The notes under the pieces are model-generated. The model was not told the DNA's origin, searched no databases, and worked only from the letters and a program-made list of their open reading frames with translations. Below, piece after piece: positions 1 through 31,454 of a stretch of DNA of 64,000 nucleotides. The number at the start of each line of letters is the position of its first letter. The stretch's first letter is position 1. This DNA is from Phoronis australis (taxonomy: Eukaryota > Phoronida > Phoronidae): assembly GCA_002633005.1 (NCBI GenBank), contig NMRA01000656.1:50571-114570 (forward strand), written 5' to 3'. Made by a program: the position numbers and the translations under genes.

Positions 1-680
1 GTAGGCGTCCGGACCTCTTGCATGTTAACCTGTGAGTTTGATGACGTCACAGCACACTCAGTCCGGCCGTTAACAGACCGGACCAAATAAACCTACAAGC
101 AAAACTACAGTGTATTAAGCCGTAAAAATTGGCTGATAACTTTCTAGCGACACGTAGAAGAGGTAATGGTTTTGTTAGAGTTGCTGGGTACATGTCAAAT
201 GAAATTAATTTCTTTTCATTGGCGTTATGTATTGTCTCGACAATGAATTAGGGGGTAGGCGCGGCTTCTCAACACCCGTGGTGTCAAGAGACACAAAAAT
301 CGCAATAGTTTTTGAACAGTGAATAGCACAAAAAAGATTCTAGATATCGAAAATTTAAACAAAAGAAGCGTTCTTTGGACAAAAAGCGAAATGTCTTGTG
401 ATTCTGCTAGTTTGAGCACGTCGCAGCGCAGTCGTTCCGGCCGTTGACAGACCGGACCAAGTACTGAAACCTGCAAGCTAAACTACAGTGTATTGAGCCG
501 TAACAGTTGGTTGATAACTTTCTAGAGGCACATAGAAGAGTTAAAGCTTTTGTTGGAGATGCTGAGTACATGTCAAATGAAATTATTCTTTTCAATGGCG
601 TCAAGTATATCGTCCGGACTTGAGCCGCAAAAGTTGGTTAATATCTCTCTTGTGAAAAGCAGATGAAAAGGTTAAAGTAA
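1..680 (+). repeat. Imperfect tandem repeat upstream of TDO
   Basis: The stretch about 30-230 recurs at about 398-600: both contain cggccgtt.acagaccggac, then ctacagtgtatt.agccgtaa, ttgataactttctag and gagtacatgtcaaatgaaatt or close variants. A third partial copy (gtccggacttgagccgcaaaagttgg) begins near 612. The unit is roughly 370 bp. No coding potential was recognised. The first copy may start outside the window. Confidence 0.75.
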
Positions 681-975
681 GGTGTGAAATCTAAATGTTT
701 GATTCGTGGCGTTGTGTGTTATATTGGGACATTGGGTGCTCCCATCCCGCCTGGCTGACCGGTGACCCTTGCAGTAACTGCTTACCGTAGTACGGGTACT
801 CCATTTCCTGTTCAAAAGATTAAAATAAAGATTTTTGTCGGCCAGAGTTATTTTGGCGCCACATGAGGTCCTAACAATAACATGCTCATAAAAATGAAAT
901 CTTATTTCAAAAAAACGTATTTGGTGGAACCGTCCATATAACACTATGGCAAACCCGGGTATCAACAGTACTGCT

Positions 976-1072
976 CCGACCCGTATTGGAATCTGGCCCG
1001 TATTGGAATTCCAATACGGGAACGGCCCGTATTGGAATATTCCAATACGGGCCAGATTCCAATACGGGCCGG
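976..1072. repeat. Nested palindrome built from CCGTATTGGAAT units
   Basis: Left arm 976-1009 and right arm 1039-1072 are 34-bp inverted repeats with one mismatch. The left half and the centre also contain two shorter perfect palindromes (997-1020 and 1026-1051), all made of CCCGTATTGGAAT and its complement. The block can fold as one long hairpin or as two short ones. It lies about 700 bp upstream of the TDO start. Confidence 0.9.
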
Positions 1073-1777
1073 AACAGTACCTTGCAACTCGGTCGGGTGT
1101 CCTACTTGGTCTGCGACGTCGGCAAAGGTCGTCGCTTTCTCGCAAAGCTACCGATTGGATGATTAACTAGGCACTTATTTGCTCTCCATTTTAACGTTGA
1201 TCATCGTCAATACACCTCAAAAAATCGCGCATCGTCTTTGCGCAAACTACATTGAGATTTAAGTCTCCCGAAATAAGTTGACGATTGGATAGTGTTTTAA
1301 AGTTAGTCTAATTCTCAGTTTCTCCAGTTAGTGCACCAATGAAGTAAACGAAAGTAGTTCTGCTTGTCGCGTCAGCTGTTGGTATCATTATCTCGATTTA
1401 TGACCCACAACGCGTGACTGGACAAAGCCTTTTCAAATTAGAGTAGATATAAGCCGGTGGAGCGTGAGACCCCTGAGGTCCCAATCGAGTCCTCACGACA
1501 ACTCCACCTCCACGTTATGTAGTATCTCACCTCCATTTACTTACTAATGTCTGCACCCAAGATCGCCTTCTGTGAGTCTATGGACTAACCACTATCACTT
1601 CAAGTTTGAAGAGTCCTTGTCAGCTGGTATCCATGTGAGGTCAGCTTGTTGACCCCAAATTTGACCTTCACCGTGACATTATGTGGCGGGAAGGGAACTG
1701 CCGTAAACAAAACGTTCTGGCGAAACGGTGAACTGCACTCGGACTTGAAACGTGTTGTGGTTCGCGAAAGAAGTGAA
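1073..1777. other. TDO upstream region, no gene seen
   Basis: No conserved coding sequence, RNA gene or clear core promoter element was recognised. The TDO 5' UTR and promoter should lie here, with the coding start at 1778. Confidence 0.5.
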
Positions 1778-21177
<19,400 letters not shown>

Positions 21178-22914
21178 ACAGGCAGGCACAATTTTGATTG
21201 TTCGCTTGTTTAGCAAATTTAAAAGGATACTGAACCTGGATTTTGACTGCCAGAAGATACTGATGCTGACTCGACAGTTACATCTGTGAAACAAAACCGT
21301 GCTTAGTAGCCCTTTATCAATCTTTAAAAGTTTGATTCAAGTTCAGCAACTCCTTACCAAATATGCTTAATTTTCAAGCGTCAGTAACGCTCAGAGAGTT
21401 AGTGGACAAGTGTGGGAGAGACCACGCATATCGAACCTGGCACCGAATGCAAATTGAAACTAAGCGTGGACAGAGTTTGAACTGAATTCTTTCATCTTTC
21501 TAGGGAAGTGGTAATCACCCAATAACTGGTAACAAACAATAACTGGCAAAAATGACAAAATATGGCCAGCATCCTCATAAAAAATTATTTTATTGTGTGC
21601 TGTTCCGTGTTGTTTTACTTGAAAACATAACGTGCCGCAGAGTGTTAGAAAATATCGGCACTTTTAGACATGTTACTAACATTATGTACATTTTGCTTGG
21701 TGAATAACTGGACTTTATCAATGTTCAGACAAAAACACTTTATTTTAAAACAAGATTTCCTTGATGTGTGTGTATATAATGTCCTTTGTGTACATGCAGT
21801 TGCAAGTACTATTCAGGGCCCAGTCTCTAATCTTTGTACTCGAAATGAACTCGAAACTATTTTTGGCAATTTCTCTGCTCCTTTTGTGCGAACTTAAGAT
21901 AATTGGTTATCAGACTGTGCTCGAATACATTATAGGTTATGCATAGGAGTTTCTAGTTCAAGTTTGCCATTGAAGACCCTTATATTCTTGCTACAAACTT
22001 GAGTAAAAACTCGAAATTTCGAGTTCAAACTCGAACTTATTGCTTTAATATTGGGTTTACAAACTGTGAACTAAGGGCAATAAATTATCTACATAAGTTA
22101 ATGTGTACTTGAGCATAGAATAATAGACACATATCTTGAGTTCGCCCAAAAGTAGAGTAGAAAATGCCAAACCTAATTTCGAGTTCCATTTCGAGTAAAA
22201 AGATTGGAGACCGGGCCCAGGTCAAAGGTTAGTTTGCATGTGATGGATAATGCCTTGACTCCTCATTGTAACAGTCTCTTCTTGTTTAATTCTTGACATT
22301 TCTGTTATATTCATTGTCAGTTTACCTTTTTTGCACTTGGTTTGTCAGGTGGGCATGTTTTATGAAAATTGGCAAGACTTTTAAGTCAGAAAATTTTGTT
22401 TGGGCTGGGCTTTCCACAACTGTATGTGAACATTATGTGTGGGCCATAATATCAATCTATAAAAGTTCATGTGATAATTATTTACTCACTGGTTGTAATG
22501 ACATTGAATATACATATGCATTTCTGTGACCAAGATCTCTGACTTTATGTGATTTGATCCCATGGTATTCAATTTCTTTGGGAGTTGAAATAGTGTGTGG
22601 CCAATTTAGTTTTTCTATACTACGACTAGACATTCAGAGTTGTATTTTACAACTTACATACTGTTGAGATTCATGTTTTTATAGAATATCTTTTTACACT
22701 GCTTGCTCATTCCATAAAATACAATGCATATTTATCTCAACTATTTGATGGGTAAATGCTTAATAGACTCTTTTGTCTTAACTTTGTATATTTTTGTAGA
22801 CTAATAAATATAATTATTGTCTTAAATTTCGGGTGTAATTTACTTTCAAATTTGTGTGTTGCTTAGACAGTACCAATTTTTGTTGCAAACCATAAGACCT
22901 TCTCCCAAAATAAA
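21178..22914 (+). other. TDO2: TDO 3' UTR with a MITE insertion
   Basis: Begins after the TAA at 21175-21177. Candidate poly(A) signals AATAAA occur at 22803-22808 and 22909-22914. A 400-bp MITE (21816-22218) lies inside. Which signal is used, and whether the MITE is in the mature mRNA, needs transcript data. Confidence 0.6.
21816..22218 (+). mobile_element. 400-bp GGGCCC-ended MITE, copy 1
   Basis: Near-identical to 26439-26837 in the same orientation. Ends form inverted repeats: GGGCCCAGTCTCTAATCTTT at the left and, in complement, GGGCCCGGTCTCCAATCTTT at the right, continuing TACTCGAAAT. The interior is rich in ACTCGAAATTTCGAGT-like palindromes. There is no transposase. It sits in the TDO 3' UTR region. 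Confidence 0.85.
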
Positions 22915-23540
22915 ATGATGCCTGGTCTTGTATTAATAATTTTCTTTGCTGTCATTCACTGGGCCTGTCAGGTTACATCAGTTTTATTTTAGAAAAAATT
23001 TAATGGAGTTTGATTCCCCTGGCGTTCATACAGGTGATGCATGCTGGTTGTACCAACTGCAAGTGGGGTGGATATTCAAAGAATTTTGTTATGAGGATTT
23101 TTTTTGTTTTGGGTGTTTTTCTTGTTGCCAGTTGTACTGAAGAGTCCTTATGTTCTGCTAGTGTATACTACGCTTCGTGTCAGTTCCTGACGTTCCACGT
23201 TCTCCGTTTATCGATTACTATACCCACAAACTTCAAAACAACAATTCTTCCAAAGGCTTACTTTTTAAGTTCCAGTTCGATGATAAATACAAAATCTGAT
23301 GTATTTGTCTTTCAGCCTTATATATTTCAACGAGTGGTGGGCAAAATGTCTTTAGCACTCGGAAAATTCCGATGTCCAAACAACTGAAGAGCCTAAATGA
23401 AGATCTGCTCTGCATTCGAATTGATACACCCTTAAAGTGTACACAACATGACTCTAGTGCCTCAAAATAAATTTTATTATTATATCTTACTTGATTTCAG
23501 TGCCTTTAGTGCACAGCTCATAAAGAAACACGCAAAAAAT
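22915..23540. other. Intergenic, nothing recognised
   Basis: The open frames here overlap each other on both strands and show no known protein family. Confidence 0.5.
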
Positions 23541-23554
23541 TGAAAAAATAATAA

Positions 23555-23622
23555 TTATGTACAACGTCATGGGTTGAACCCAGGTCGTTCGCCATACCGT
23601 TCGGATCAGAGACAAGGTGTAT
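23555..23622 (-). mobile_element. Possible tRNA-like SINE fragment
   Basis: On the - strand a B-box-like GGGTTCAACCC follows CCGAACGGTATGGCGAACGA. Only weakly tRNA-like; listed as a probable SINE remnant. Confidence 0.3.
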
Positions 23623-23673
23623 AGAGTGAAGAGAATGCAAAGTACATTTAGCGTCGAGAAGGTTCGTAGAGGG

Positions 23674-23875
23674 ATCAAAAGATGTCTTTCCGGAGGCTGC
23701 AGCAACAGCAGCCAGGCGGAAAACGTCTCGGTGTTGCGAAGGACACCAAAGTTGCGCAGAAGTGGCATGACTTCGTGCGCCGAACGAGAGTGTGGGACGT
23801 CATCGTGGACCAAGCGATTCGGTCCGGGGCCACTCTGTGTTCTGCCCACTTTGAGGACTCGTGTTTCGACTCCAG
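23674..23875 (+). pseudogene. THAP zinc-finger fragment split by a frameshift
   Basis: Two overlapping + frames together carry the THAP signature. The first has the opening cysteine pair (KRCLSGGCSNSS, C....C, from about 23683). The second has KWHDFVRRTRVW and LCSAHFEDSCF (the CxxH part, ending near 23870). The change of frame falls between about 23730 and 23750. THAP domains are C2CH DNA-binding modules found in host regulators and P-element-like transposases. No downstream domain or splice context was recognised, so this is probably a transposon or gene relic. Confidence 0.65.
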
Positions 23876-26438
23876 TCACAGGAGACGATGAAGGCCTGGT
23901 TCAATAAAGGACAATATTTATCATTCAGAAANTAATACACTGGTAGGTGGTCAATGGGTTTCAGGAAATATGAAGGGCTGGTCGAAAGTACGAAGAATAA
24001 AGTTAAAATTTTATCGCCGTTCGAATTTTAAGTCGCCTGCCAGCATAGTACATCGCTTGAACCAGTGTTGCTTCACAAGGGTATATAATTTTAGAAAAAC
24101 GTCGGTATGAGTGAACTGACAAACACGGCCTCAAGTCGTCTACATACCATATTGAGAACCTAGTGGTCCACATTATTTTTTTGTCTTTTCGATTACAGTT
24201 TTAATGCCAGGCCCCGAGTTTAGCATGCAATTACAGTGCGTCAGTCAAATTATTTTGCGCCAAGTTGACGCGGGGCGTACTCCTAAAATTACACCTGAAT
24301 TTATTGATAAAAAGGATTTTGACGAGCTAAGATCTTTCCTGGGAGCACACAGCCTATAAAATGTATCTCAAATTTTTGAGAATGTGGACCTTTTACTAAG
24401 ATTCAGGGGGTACGTTCAGAGATATGAACTGCACTCGCCGAATTTTGGTACTAAAATTCCTGCATTTTTAGTGGACTTTCTTCTCGTTTTCAACTTTTAT
24501 CGGAGTTTTTGTTTCTCTGAGGCGAACCTTTTTGCCCACTTTGCCACATGTCTTTGGTATACCAACATGTTCAGTCGAATTTGACCCGGCTAACGTAAAA
24601 CTGAGGGTTCGGTACAGTCGAGACTATGTCAGATGAGCAACTCCCAAGTTTCTTTCGCCGACGACTCCAGGCATTCGGCCAACTCCTGTTTTTAAAGTTT
24701 AATTCACTGGCGCTTTTTCAAGCTTACTCTGCACACAGAGTACGTCTAACAGTTCTTTGCTCACGCTCAGTCAACAAAATGTCAAGTTCGAACAGAAGAG
24801 ACATTGACGCATCAAAGTTGTAAGACCCACAATGAACTTACCGAGAGCTCACTACCTCGCCAAATTCCGGCAACCACAGGACTCGCCCAGCATGAGTAGC
24901 GGCCACGTAGATGATCGATGAACAATCCGCGAAACCCCTCTGCTCCTCCACTTAACGCTGGACAAACACAACAGCGTTAAAAAGGCTCAACAAAGGGGCC
25001 TCCGGGCAGCATGCCAACCCCATAGCTCCCTCAAGGGAGATAGCGGGGCTGCTGCGGCGCTACCGACCGAAAGCCAAGTGGTTCCCATGTCACAGACGAC
25101 CTAGGAGGCTACGAAGTAAGCTCTGGAGTCCGTAAGGGGTCTTGCTCACCAAGATGAGACAACACCCACTTCCAGTCCGTCATTTTGACCGTCGACTGAG
25201 AGCGAGCCGCCAAGTTGTTAGGGCACACAGGTTGACTGTTCTACGTATCCGAAATGCTCACATTTATAGATCCCTTGACGTCTTATCTCTTGCCTGTGAT
25301 AGGGAGATATTTTTAACTTATATCGTAATCTGAAATGCTGACATTCGCATAGTCATCCCGAGGTATTGTAACAATGAAAGAATCAGTCATTCTAAAGGGA
25401 TTAAATTTCTCTGATAAACTATTTCTGATTATTTGCCCCTGACACTCAACCATTTTTCACGGGGGTTACAGTAGGAGTGGGATCCCAGGCACTTGGATAA
25501 GGGTCTCGGGAAAAGCCATTTGTAAGGAGCTTCTATAAAAAGTCATGGTTTAGTAGAATTTCGAAACTGCACGACCCTTCAGTTGGGATTAATTCTAATT
25601 TCTTAGGTGTTATACTTTTGACACATTTATCTTCATCTGAAACAAACCCAAACTTTAAACTCGGAATAAAAATATCAAAACCATTCCGCCTATTTTGTTC
25701 TTGGAAAAATGAACCTTTTGATACATTTCTAACTCCCTAAAAGAACTCTGTTAAAGGGAATCGAAGGTGTCTTTTCGTAATGATATTTTTAAAAAAAAAT
25801 TATGAAACTTAGTAAAATGAGTCGTTTAGAAACCCCGTTTCACGGCGTCTCATGTACTTATGAGCTTTTATGATATCGGCCAATCCTCGTTCTGTCACCT
25901 GCTAATGCGTTATTGGAGTCAAAAGTGAAAGATAAAACCAGGACTCAATTAACAATGCACACCCCCTGTATTGGACACTGTTGTGGTTCTTGGCCGGTAG
26001 TCTTTTCCGGCACAGTTGCGAGGGTTACACTGAAGCATTATTAGTTCTAGATAAATGGATGGAAAAGTCATTGCATCTGTTTTAAAGTAGGCCTGACCGG
26101 GTTATAATTTATCAATAGAGATGATGTTTTCCACCACCAGCGCTGTTAAGCAACCAATTTAAATGCGACTAATATGGTGATGAAAGTACGATAGTAGGGA
26201 CGTTTAGTTGCCTTCTACATGTGACTTTCAAAATCATGACAGAGAGAAATAATTGTCATTGGATGACAAACCCTCGCATTTCTGTTTTAGTGACTACAAA
26301 ATCTGGCCTTTGATCATCAAAAAAAGTCTTTGGATTTTAACCTTTTACCGCTATGAAATTGGTTTCAGGTAGTTGCTTATTCAAGATAATTGATTTTAGG
26401 ACTTCGAAAGAACTGCTCAATATTGATCGAAACCAATG
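23876..26438. other. Intergenic sequence with a GC-richer block
   Basis: Contains the single ambiguous base at 23932. About 24840-25260 is clearly richer in G+C than its surroundings (for example aggggcctccgggcagcatg) but has no recognisable coding or RNA gene; it may be a retroelement fragment. The rest is AT-rich and unremarkable. Confidence 0.45.
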
Positions 26439-26837
26439 CCTGGTCTCTAATCTTTGTACTCGAAACGAACTCGAAACTATTTTTGGCAATTTCTCTGTTC
26501 CTTTTGTGTGAACTTAAGATAATTGGTTATCAGACTGTGCTCGAATACATTATAGTTTATGCATTGGAGTTTCTAGTTCAAGTTTGCCCTTGAAGACCCT
26601 TATATTCGTGCTACAAACTCGAGTAAAAACTCGAAATTTCGAGTTCAAACTCGAACTTATTGCTTTAATATTGGGTTTACAAACTGTGAACTAAGGGCAA
26701 TAAATTATCTACGTAAGTTATTGTGTACTCGAGCATAGAATAATAGACACTTATCTTGAGTTCGCCCAAAAGTAGAGTAGAAAATGCCAAACCTAATTTC
26801 GAGTTCTATTTCGAGTAAAAGATTGGAGACCGGGCCC
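26439..26837 (+). mobile_element. 400-bp GGGCCC-ended MITE, copy 2
   Basis: Second copy of the element at 21816-22218, same orientation, differing at scattered positions. The left end is slightly eroded (cctggtctc); the right end reads gagaccgggccctg. The intact right end (CCCTG) would fit hAT-type termini, but no clear 8-bp target duplication was found. Confidence 0.85.
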
Positions 26838-26902
26838 TGGGTCTGGGGGAGGGGGGGCTATAGCCCCCACTTTTTTCAGTGCTGCGCCGCCCATGTCTAG
26901 GG
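26838..26902 (+). repeat. G-rich repeat ending cttttttcagtgctg, copy 1
   Basis: tgggggaggggggctatagcccccac, then cttttttcagtgctg and gccgcccatgt. Closely matched by 61838-61900. Probably a short transposon end family. Confidence 0.6.
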
Positions 26903-27300
26903 CGGCTAGTCACTCAGGCAGCTGGAGTTGTCACAAGGCGCCGGACGTGTCATTTTATGCGCCGCTCAATGTCTCAAGCGATTTGGAATTGCCTGCTCTT
27001 TGTAAATACAAAAATCACTCCCCACCAGCGTAATGAACAAGCTGAGACCAATTTTAGAGCGGCAAGCGATCTAAATCAAAAGTTTGCTTCTTGGGGAGAA
27101 CGCGGGTTTATAGCTGTTCAGCTCAATGGTCGAAACTGTGTCACTGTAATGATCACGATTTTCGACGTGTTGCTCATTATTTCTTTGACCGAGAAGAACT
27201 CATTTCACATTAATAGAAAAAGTGAAAAACTGTTTGTAGATGAGCACTTTTCAAGACCAAGCACGGTTATTGCCTGGCCGCGATTGTTGGAAGATGGATA
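26903..27300. other. Open reading frame of unknown status
   Basis: An open frame of about 140 codons runs through here (+ strand) but starts in the G-rich repeat and runs into the hAT-like element at 27301. Its sequence (for example HQRNEQAETNFRAASDLNQK) includes the interspersed motif discussed in the findings. I do not consider it a confirmed gene. Confidence 0.35.
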
Positions 27301-30041
27301 CAGGGTGTCAAGTAACATAAGGCCTTGAAAAAATAGGAAAATAGGAAATTTTTAGTAAAAAATAGGGAAAAAATAGGAAAAAATGATGACAAAATAGGAA
27401 AAAAAATAGGAGTATTTTTATCTTGTTGTCTCTGCACAAAACTCGAAAAAGTAGCTTTAAACCACAAAACAACTACAATCTACATACCAGTACACATACG
27501 GAACACTTAGACAATTTATAAGTTACACTCCACAAATTAATGTTCTCAGCGAAACTGGGCATACAGTCTATGCTTTGTTGGATTTCTTCACAGACTGGAT
27601 GTGTTTTGCTTTCAATATGCTTTCGTTTTCTATGGATTTCATTAATGCGTTTATTCAGTTCATCACGTTTTTCATTATGGATGCAACGGTTACTGACTGC
27701 TTGGAGACTGCTGATGAACTAGACAGTGCTTCTCGGAGTTTCACATTAGCCTCTGACATGAGTTCACCACAACCTTGAACTCTCCAAAGACATTTTTTCT
27801 TCTTTAGCGATATTATCTCCGGACTCAAATAGTTTTTTTGAATGTTTCAACTAACACAAACCTCTTGCTTTTCCGTCTCAGAAAACTTAGCAGTAAAGTG
27901 GCAAGCGACTCTGGAGGTACTGTTAGGGTGAGCAAACTAATATGGCCAAAATTCAGCAAGAGCGAATTTTTGCCATTTTTCATGATTTTCGTAAGCTCGT
28001 ATCTATCAGCATGCTAAGTGGTGGAAAATGAAAACTATGCCAATGAAATATTTTTTTTCTTCCTATTGATGATATTCATTACAAAAAATGGGCCATTAAT
28101 GAATTGAAGTAAATCGAGCACTTCACACATTTTTCACTCACAGGTAAATTCTTGTGACTTACAGCAGGGGTCAAACTCAGCTGTTAAATGGCCGTTTCTG
28201 AACCAATTTTAATACTGGTAATATTTATATGAAACTGTGTGCTTAAAATTCTACTTTGAACCCTGAGTGAACACTTTTTTGATATAAATATGAGGAAATG
28301 TCCCTTTTTTAATTTATTGCCTCATCAGTCTCGCACAGGGAAAAATCTTGAAACTGTACACTCAAGATTGTAATTACCATTTATGTCCTAATTCAACTGT
28401 TTTCACTTTATCTTACCATTTCCATGTAGGAAAACTTCCATATGGGTAAACTCAGTCATTTTTCAAGAACAACGTTGATCTTTCCAGGGTTCACACTAAA
28501 CTCGGACCTGATTTGTCAAATGTATTAAACAAAACCAGTCAAAACTTTTCTAAATTACAAAAAGGGGCCCAAATAGTACAGAATGCTTTTAAAATTCATT
28601 TTAACTTCAGTTTTGGGAATAGTCATTCTTTTTTCTATTTTCTTCAAAAATATTTCTGTTACACTTTTTCTACCCCGTCGTGGTGCTGTGATCAGTTTCA
28701 TTTTTAGCCAATTACATGTTTCACTAAAATACCGGTAATTGTTCAGTCAACTCTGCAATGCATCAAAACATTTTAGAACACCAGTATGCTCTTTTGGATG
28801 GTAGCCAACACAACACCTCTCAGTTCCTACATTATTTGATGGGAACAAAATTGATTAAAAGTCGTTAAAATTTTAAGCTCCAATTTAATTTTGTTTAATT
28901 AAAAGTGCACATTATCGTTTTTCATTATATGGTGTGCAACATAAGATTGTAAAAACATTGATCTTACTTGGGAAAAAGAATAATTAACGTAACCTCACAG
29001 GTTTTCAAATAAACGACAAAATACTTTAAAAAAGACTAGACTTCTACTTTTTACTCCTTTTGAATTCACTTGTTTTACAAATTTCATTTTTTAGAATTGT
29101 TTTAAAATATTTTGGAACAAAAGAAACATTTTCACTAAACCATATTAATTCTTGATGTGTTCGGTCATTTTCAAAGTAATAAGTTGCTCTCTTTTCAAAA
29201 CATCCTTTGTTCAAATAGCTCCATGAGCAAAAATGTCCCGTCAAAAGCCGATGGTGAATTTTTCAATTGTTCTTGGTGCAAAATATAATAGCATTTGGCT
29301 TGATGTCGATGCCATATAGTTAACCAACTTGTACAGAACTCTCCATTTTGTTTTAGGAACACACTAAGCTATGGATTGTCAAATATAACTGTCTAAACTT
29401 GTTGTTTTCTGTGGCCTGAAATTACTGGGTGCTGTTTACTAAAAAATGCCCTTTTTGAGGATCTAAATTTTAAATAATTCCAGAACCGCCCAATCGATTA
29501 AAAAAATTCAAAAAGTTGTAAAAAAGTTGTATAAATGGCATGTTTAAAGCTACCATTTAAGACTCTTATCAAGTGTTTCTGATGAAATTAGTATTTTGCT
29601 TTGCTCACCCTAGCACTGTATGGAAACAATGATGAAAGAGCGCATATAGGATTGACTTCTCAGTTTCAGTGTTATTAAAATACTATTATTCCAAGTAGTT
29701 TCACCAGAATGAAGCGTTGTCTGCACAATTCATGCATAACAATTTGCATGATAGGGGGTATAGGTAATTGCTCTTGTACCAGTCCATTTTTCAAGAGAGT
29801 ACAAACACAACTAGATGCCCCCAGTTGTAATGTGTTTGAAGCTCAAAGAAACAAGTTCACCCAGCCCTGCAGCATCCAATGTAAGGTATGAGAAACAACA
29901 GTTTATTGCTGGCCTTTTATTTGGACTCACCATGAAAGAAAAATAGGAAAAAATAGGAATTTCACAGAAAAGTAGAAGAAAATAGGAGTCTCTCAAAACA
30001 TAGGAAAAAAATAGGAAAAAATGGGAAACTTGACGCCCTGT
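27301..30041. mobile_element. 2.7-kb hAT-like non-autonomous element
   Basis: Left end CAGGGTGTCAAGTAAC at 27301; right end CTTGACGCCCTG in inverted orientation near 30030-30041. CAGGG...CCCTG is typical of hAT ends. Each end is followed inward by A-rich strings of ggaaaaaatag units (27328-27420 and 29935-30020). No transposase was recognised inside. An 8-bp target duplication is not evident (left flank gatggata, right flank tccaggat), so the assignment is tentative. Confidence 0.6.
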
Positions 30042-31020
30042 CCAGGATACTAAGCAGCCAACATCGCAGCAAACCGAGAAACTTTGATTTAAAACCAGCA
30101 ATCGTGTACGTGTTTACGCATGTTGGACTTTTATCTTTGCTAGGGTCAGGTGTAGGACCTACCCCGGCCGGACAGCGATGACGTTGCTTTGGAAAAGAAA
30201 TAGGCTTGACACCACAACATAACATCAGACTTCTTTTGAAAGCTTTTATTACTTTTGAATGAAACATAAATTACGCCACTATGTCTTATCACATTTATTA
30301 AAAATCAACAAAATTGGCAGCACCAGTAACGGCAAATTTAGCATCACGTCACAATTATTTGAATGGTGTAACAGCGAAGATCACGGTTTCAGATACAATC
30401 AAAACACCAAGATCCTTGATTCAAAGTGTAAGTCTCAATCAGGAACTCTCTCCCCGAGTCCTGCTACACTGGAGTCCAGTTATCAAATAATTCAACACCA
30501 TATCTCACAAAGTACAGAAAAACTGAGTCAGGATGAAAAATAAGTTCACCCAATCAAAAATTGGAACAAATAGTTCTAATTTTGCAACTTGGCAGCTGGC
30601 AGTTAACTACAACATTCAATTAAGTAACCATGAGCAACTCAGTTTTGATTTAGTACTCTTAATTATAAAACTGACCTGAGGGTGTTCCTTTCTCAAAATT
30701 GGAGGTGATTCCGAGATTGTTATTGACAGGTTGTTACTGATGGAGGGCAGGCTCGACATTTAGTTTTCATGTGGGCCACTTTATGCGTGGACCATGGTCG
30801 CAAGCAATGAGGAGCAGTCATTTTTTCTAAATACAGAGAGCTTCTCGCCCAAATAAGGAACACCATGCGATAGCCTTTATAATGAATGGTCTAACTAAAC
30901 AATTAATTGAAACGTGACTTTATAGCACTATCTTCAATTAGTGATTAGAAATGTTACAGTGCTGAAATTTTTCTAAGATCATTGACACTGTAAAAAAGCT
31001 ACATATAATGAATGTTGTTT
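30042..31020. other. Intergenic between the converging TDO and CTSO genes
   Basis: An open frame at 30259-30543 (+) has no recognised similarity. Nothing else was identified. Confidence 0.45.
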
Positions 31021-31040
31021 TTTATTTTAAAAACTTTATT
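31021..31040 (-). promoter_or_regulatory. CTSO: CTSO poly(A) signals
   Basis: Two AATAAA hexamers on the - strand (complement tttatt at 31035-31040 and 31021-31026), about 415 nt downstream of the CTSO stop codon. Confidence 0.6.
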
Positions 31041-31454
31041 TCAACAAAACAATAGAAATTGACAAGACAAGCGAGGATGCAAAAACCTTGACACTCACAT
31101 TCACTCTTCCCAGCTCTTTAAATAACAATATACATTAAGAGAAAGCACAAGAATATTGTTTCCCTACAGTTATGGCTTCAATTCTGTATACATGTAAAAT
31201 ACAGGAAATTATTCATGACTGCAGCAAAATCCTCTTTAAAGAGGGAATGCTCTATCTGCCTAGTTAACTTTCGAGGACGTTCTTTGTCATTCCTTGACTT
31301 AAAAACAGTTACCATGAACATGACAATGAATTGCACCTGCTCTCAACCATTGGGTAATTTTTGGTCACTGTAAAAGATTACAGCCAACAGGTAGCGTTAC
31401 ATAGCCTTAACAAAATGCTAGAATGACACTTTCTCGACATCCAAAACTGACTCT

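Noticed and set aside
672-1145. 157-codon ORF on the - strand
   Set aside because: It runs through the CCGTATTGGAAT palindrome and has no recognisable family.
26879-27328. 149-codon ORF
   Set aside because: Starts in a G-rich repeat and ends in the hAT-like terminus; no recognised domain.
30259-30543. 94-codon ORF between TDO and CTSO
   Set aside because: No family recognised, no splice or poly(A) context supporting a gene.
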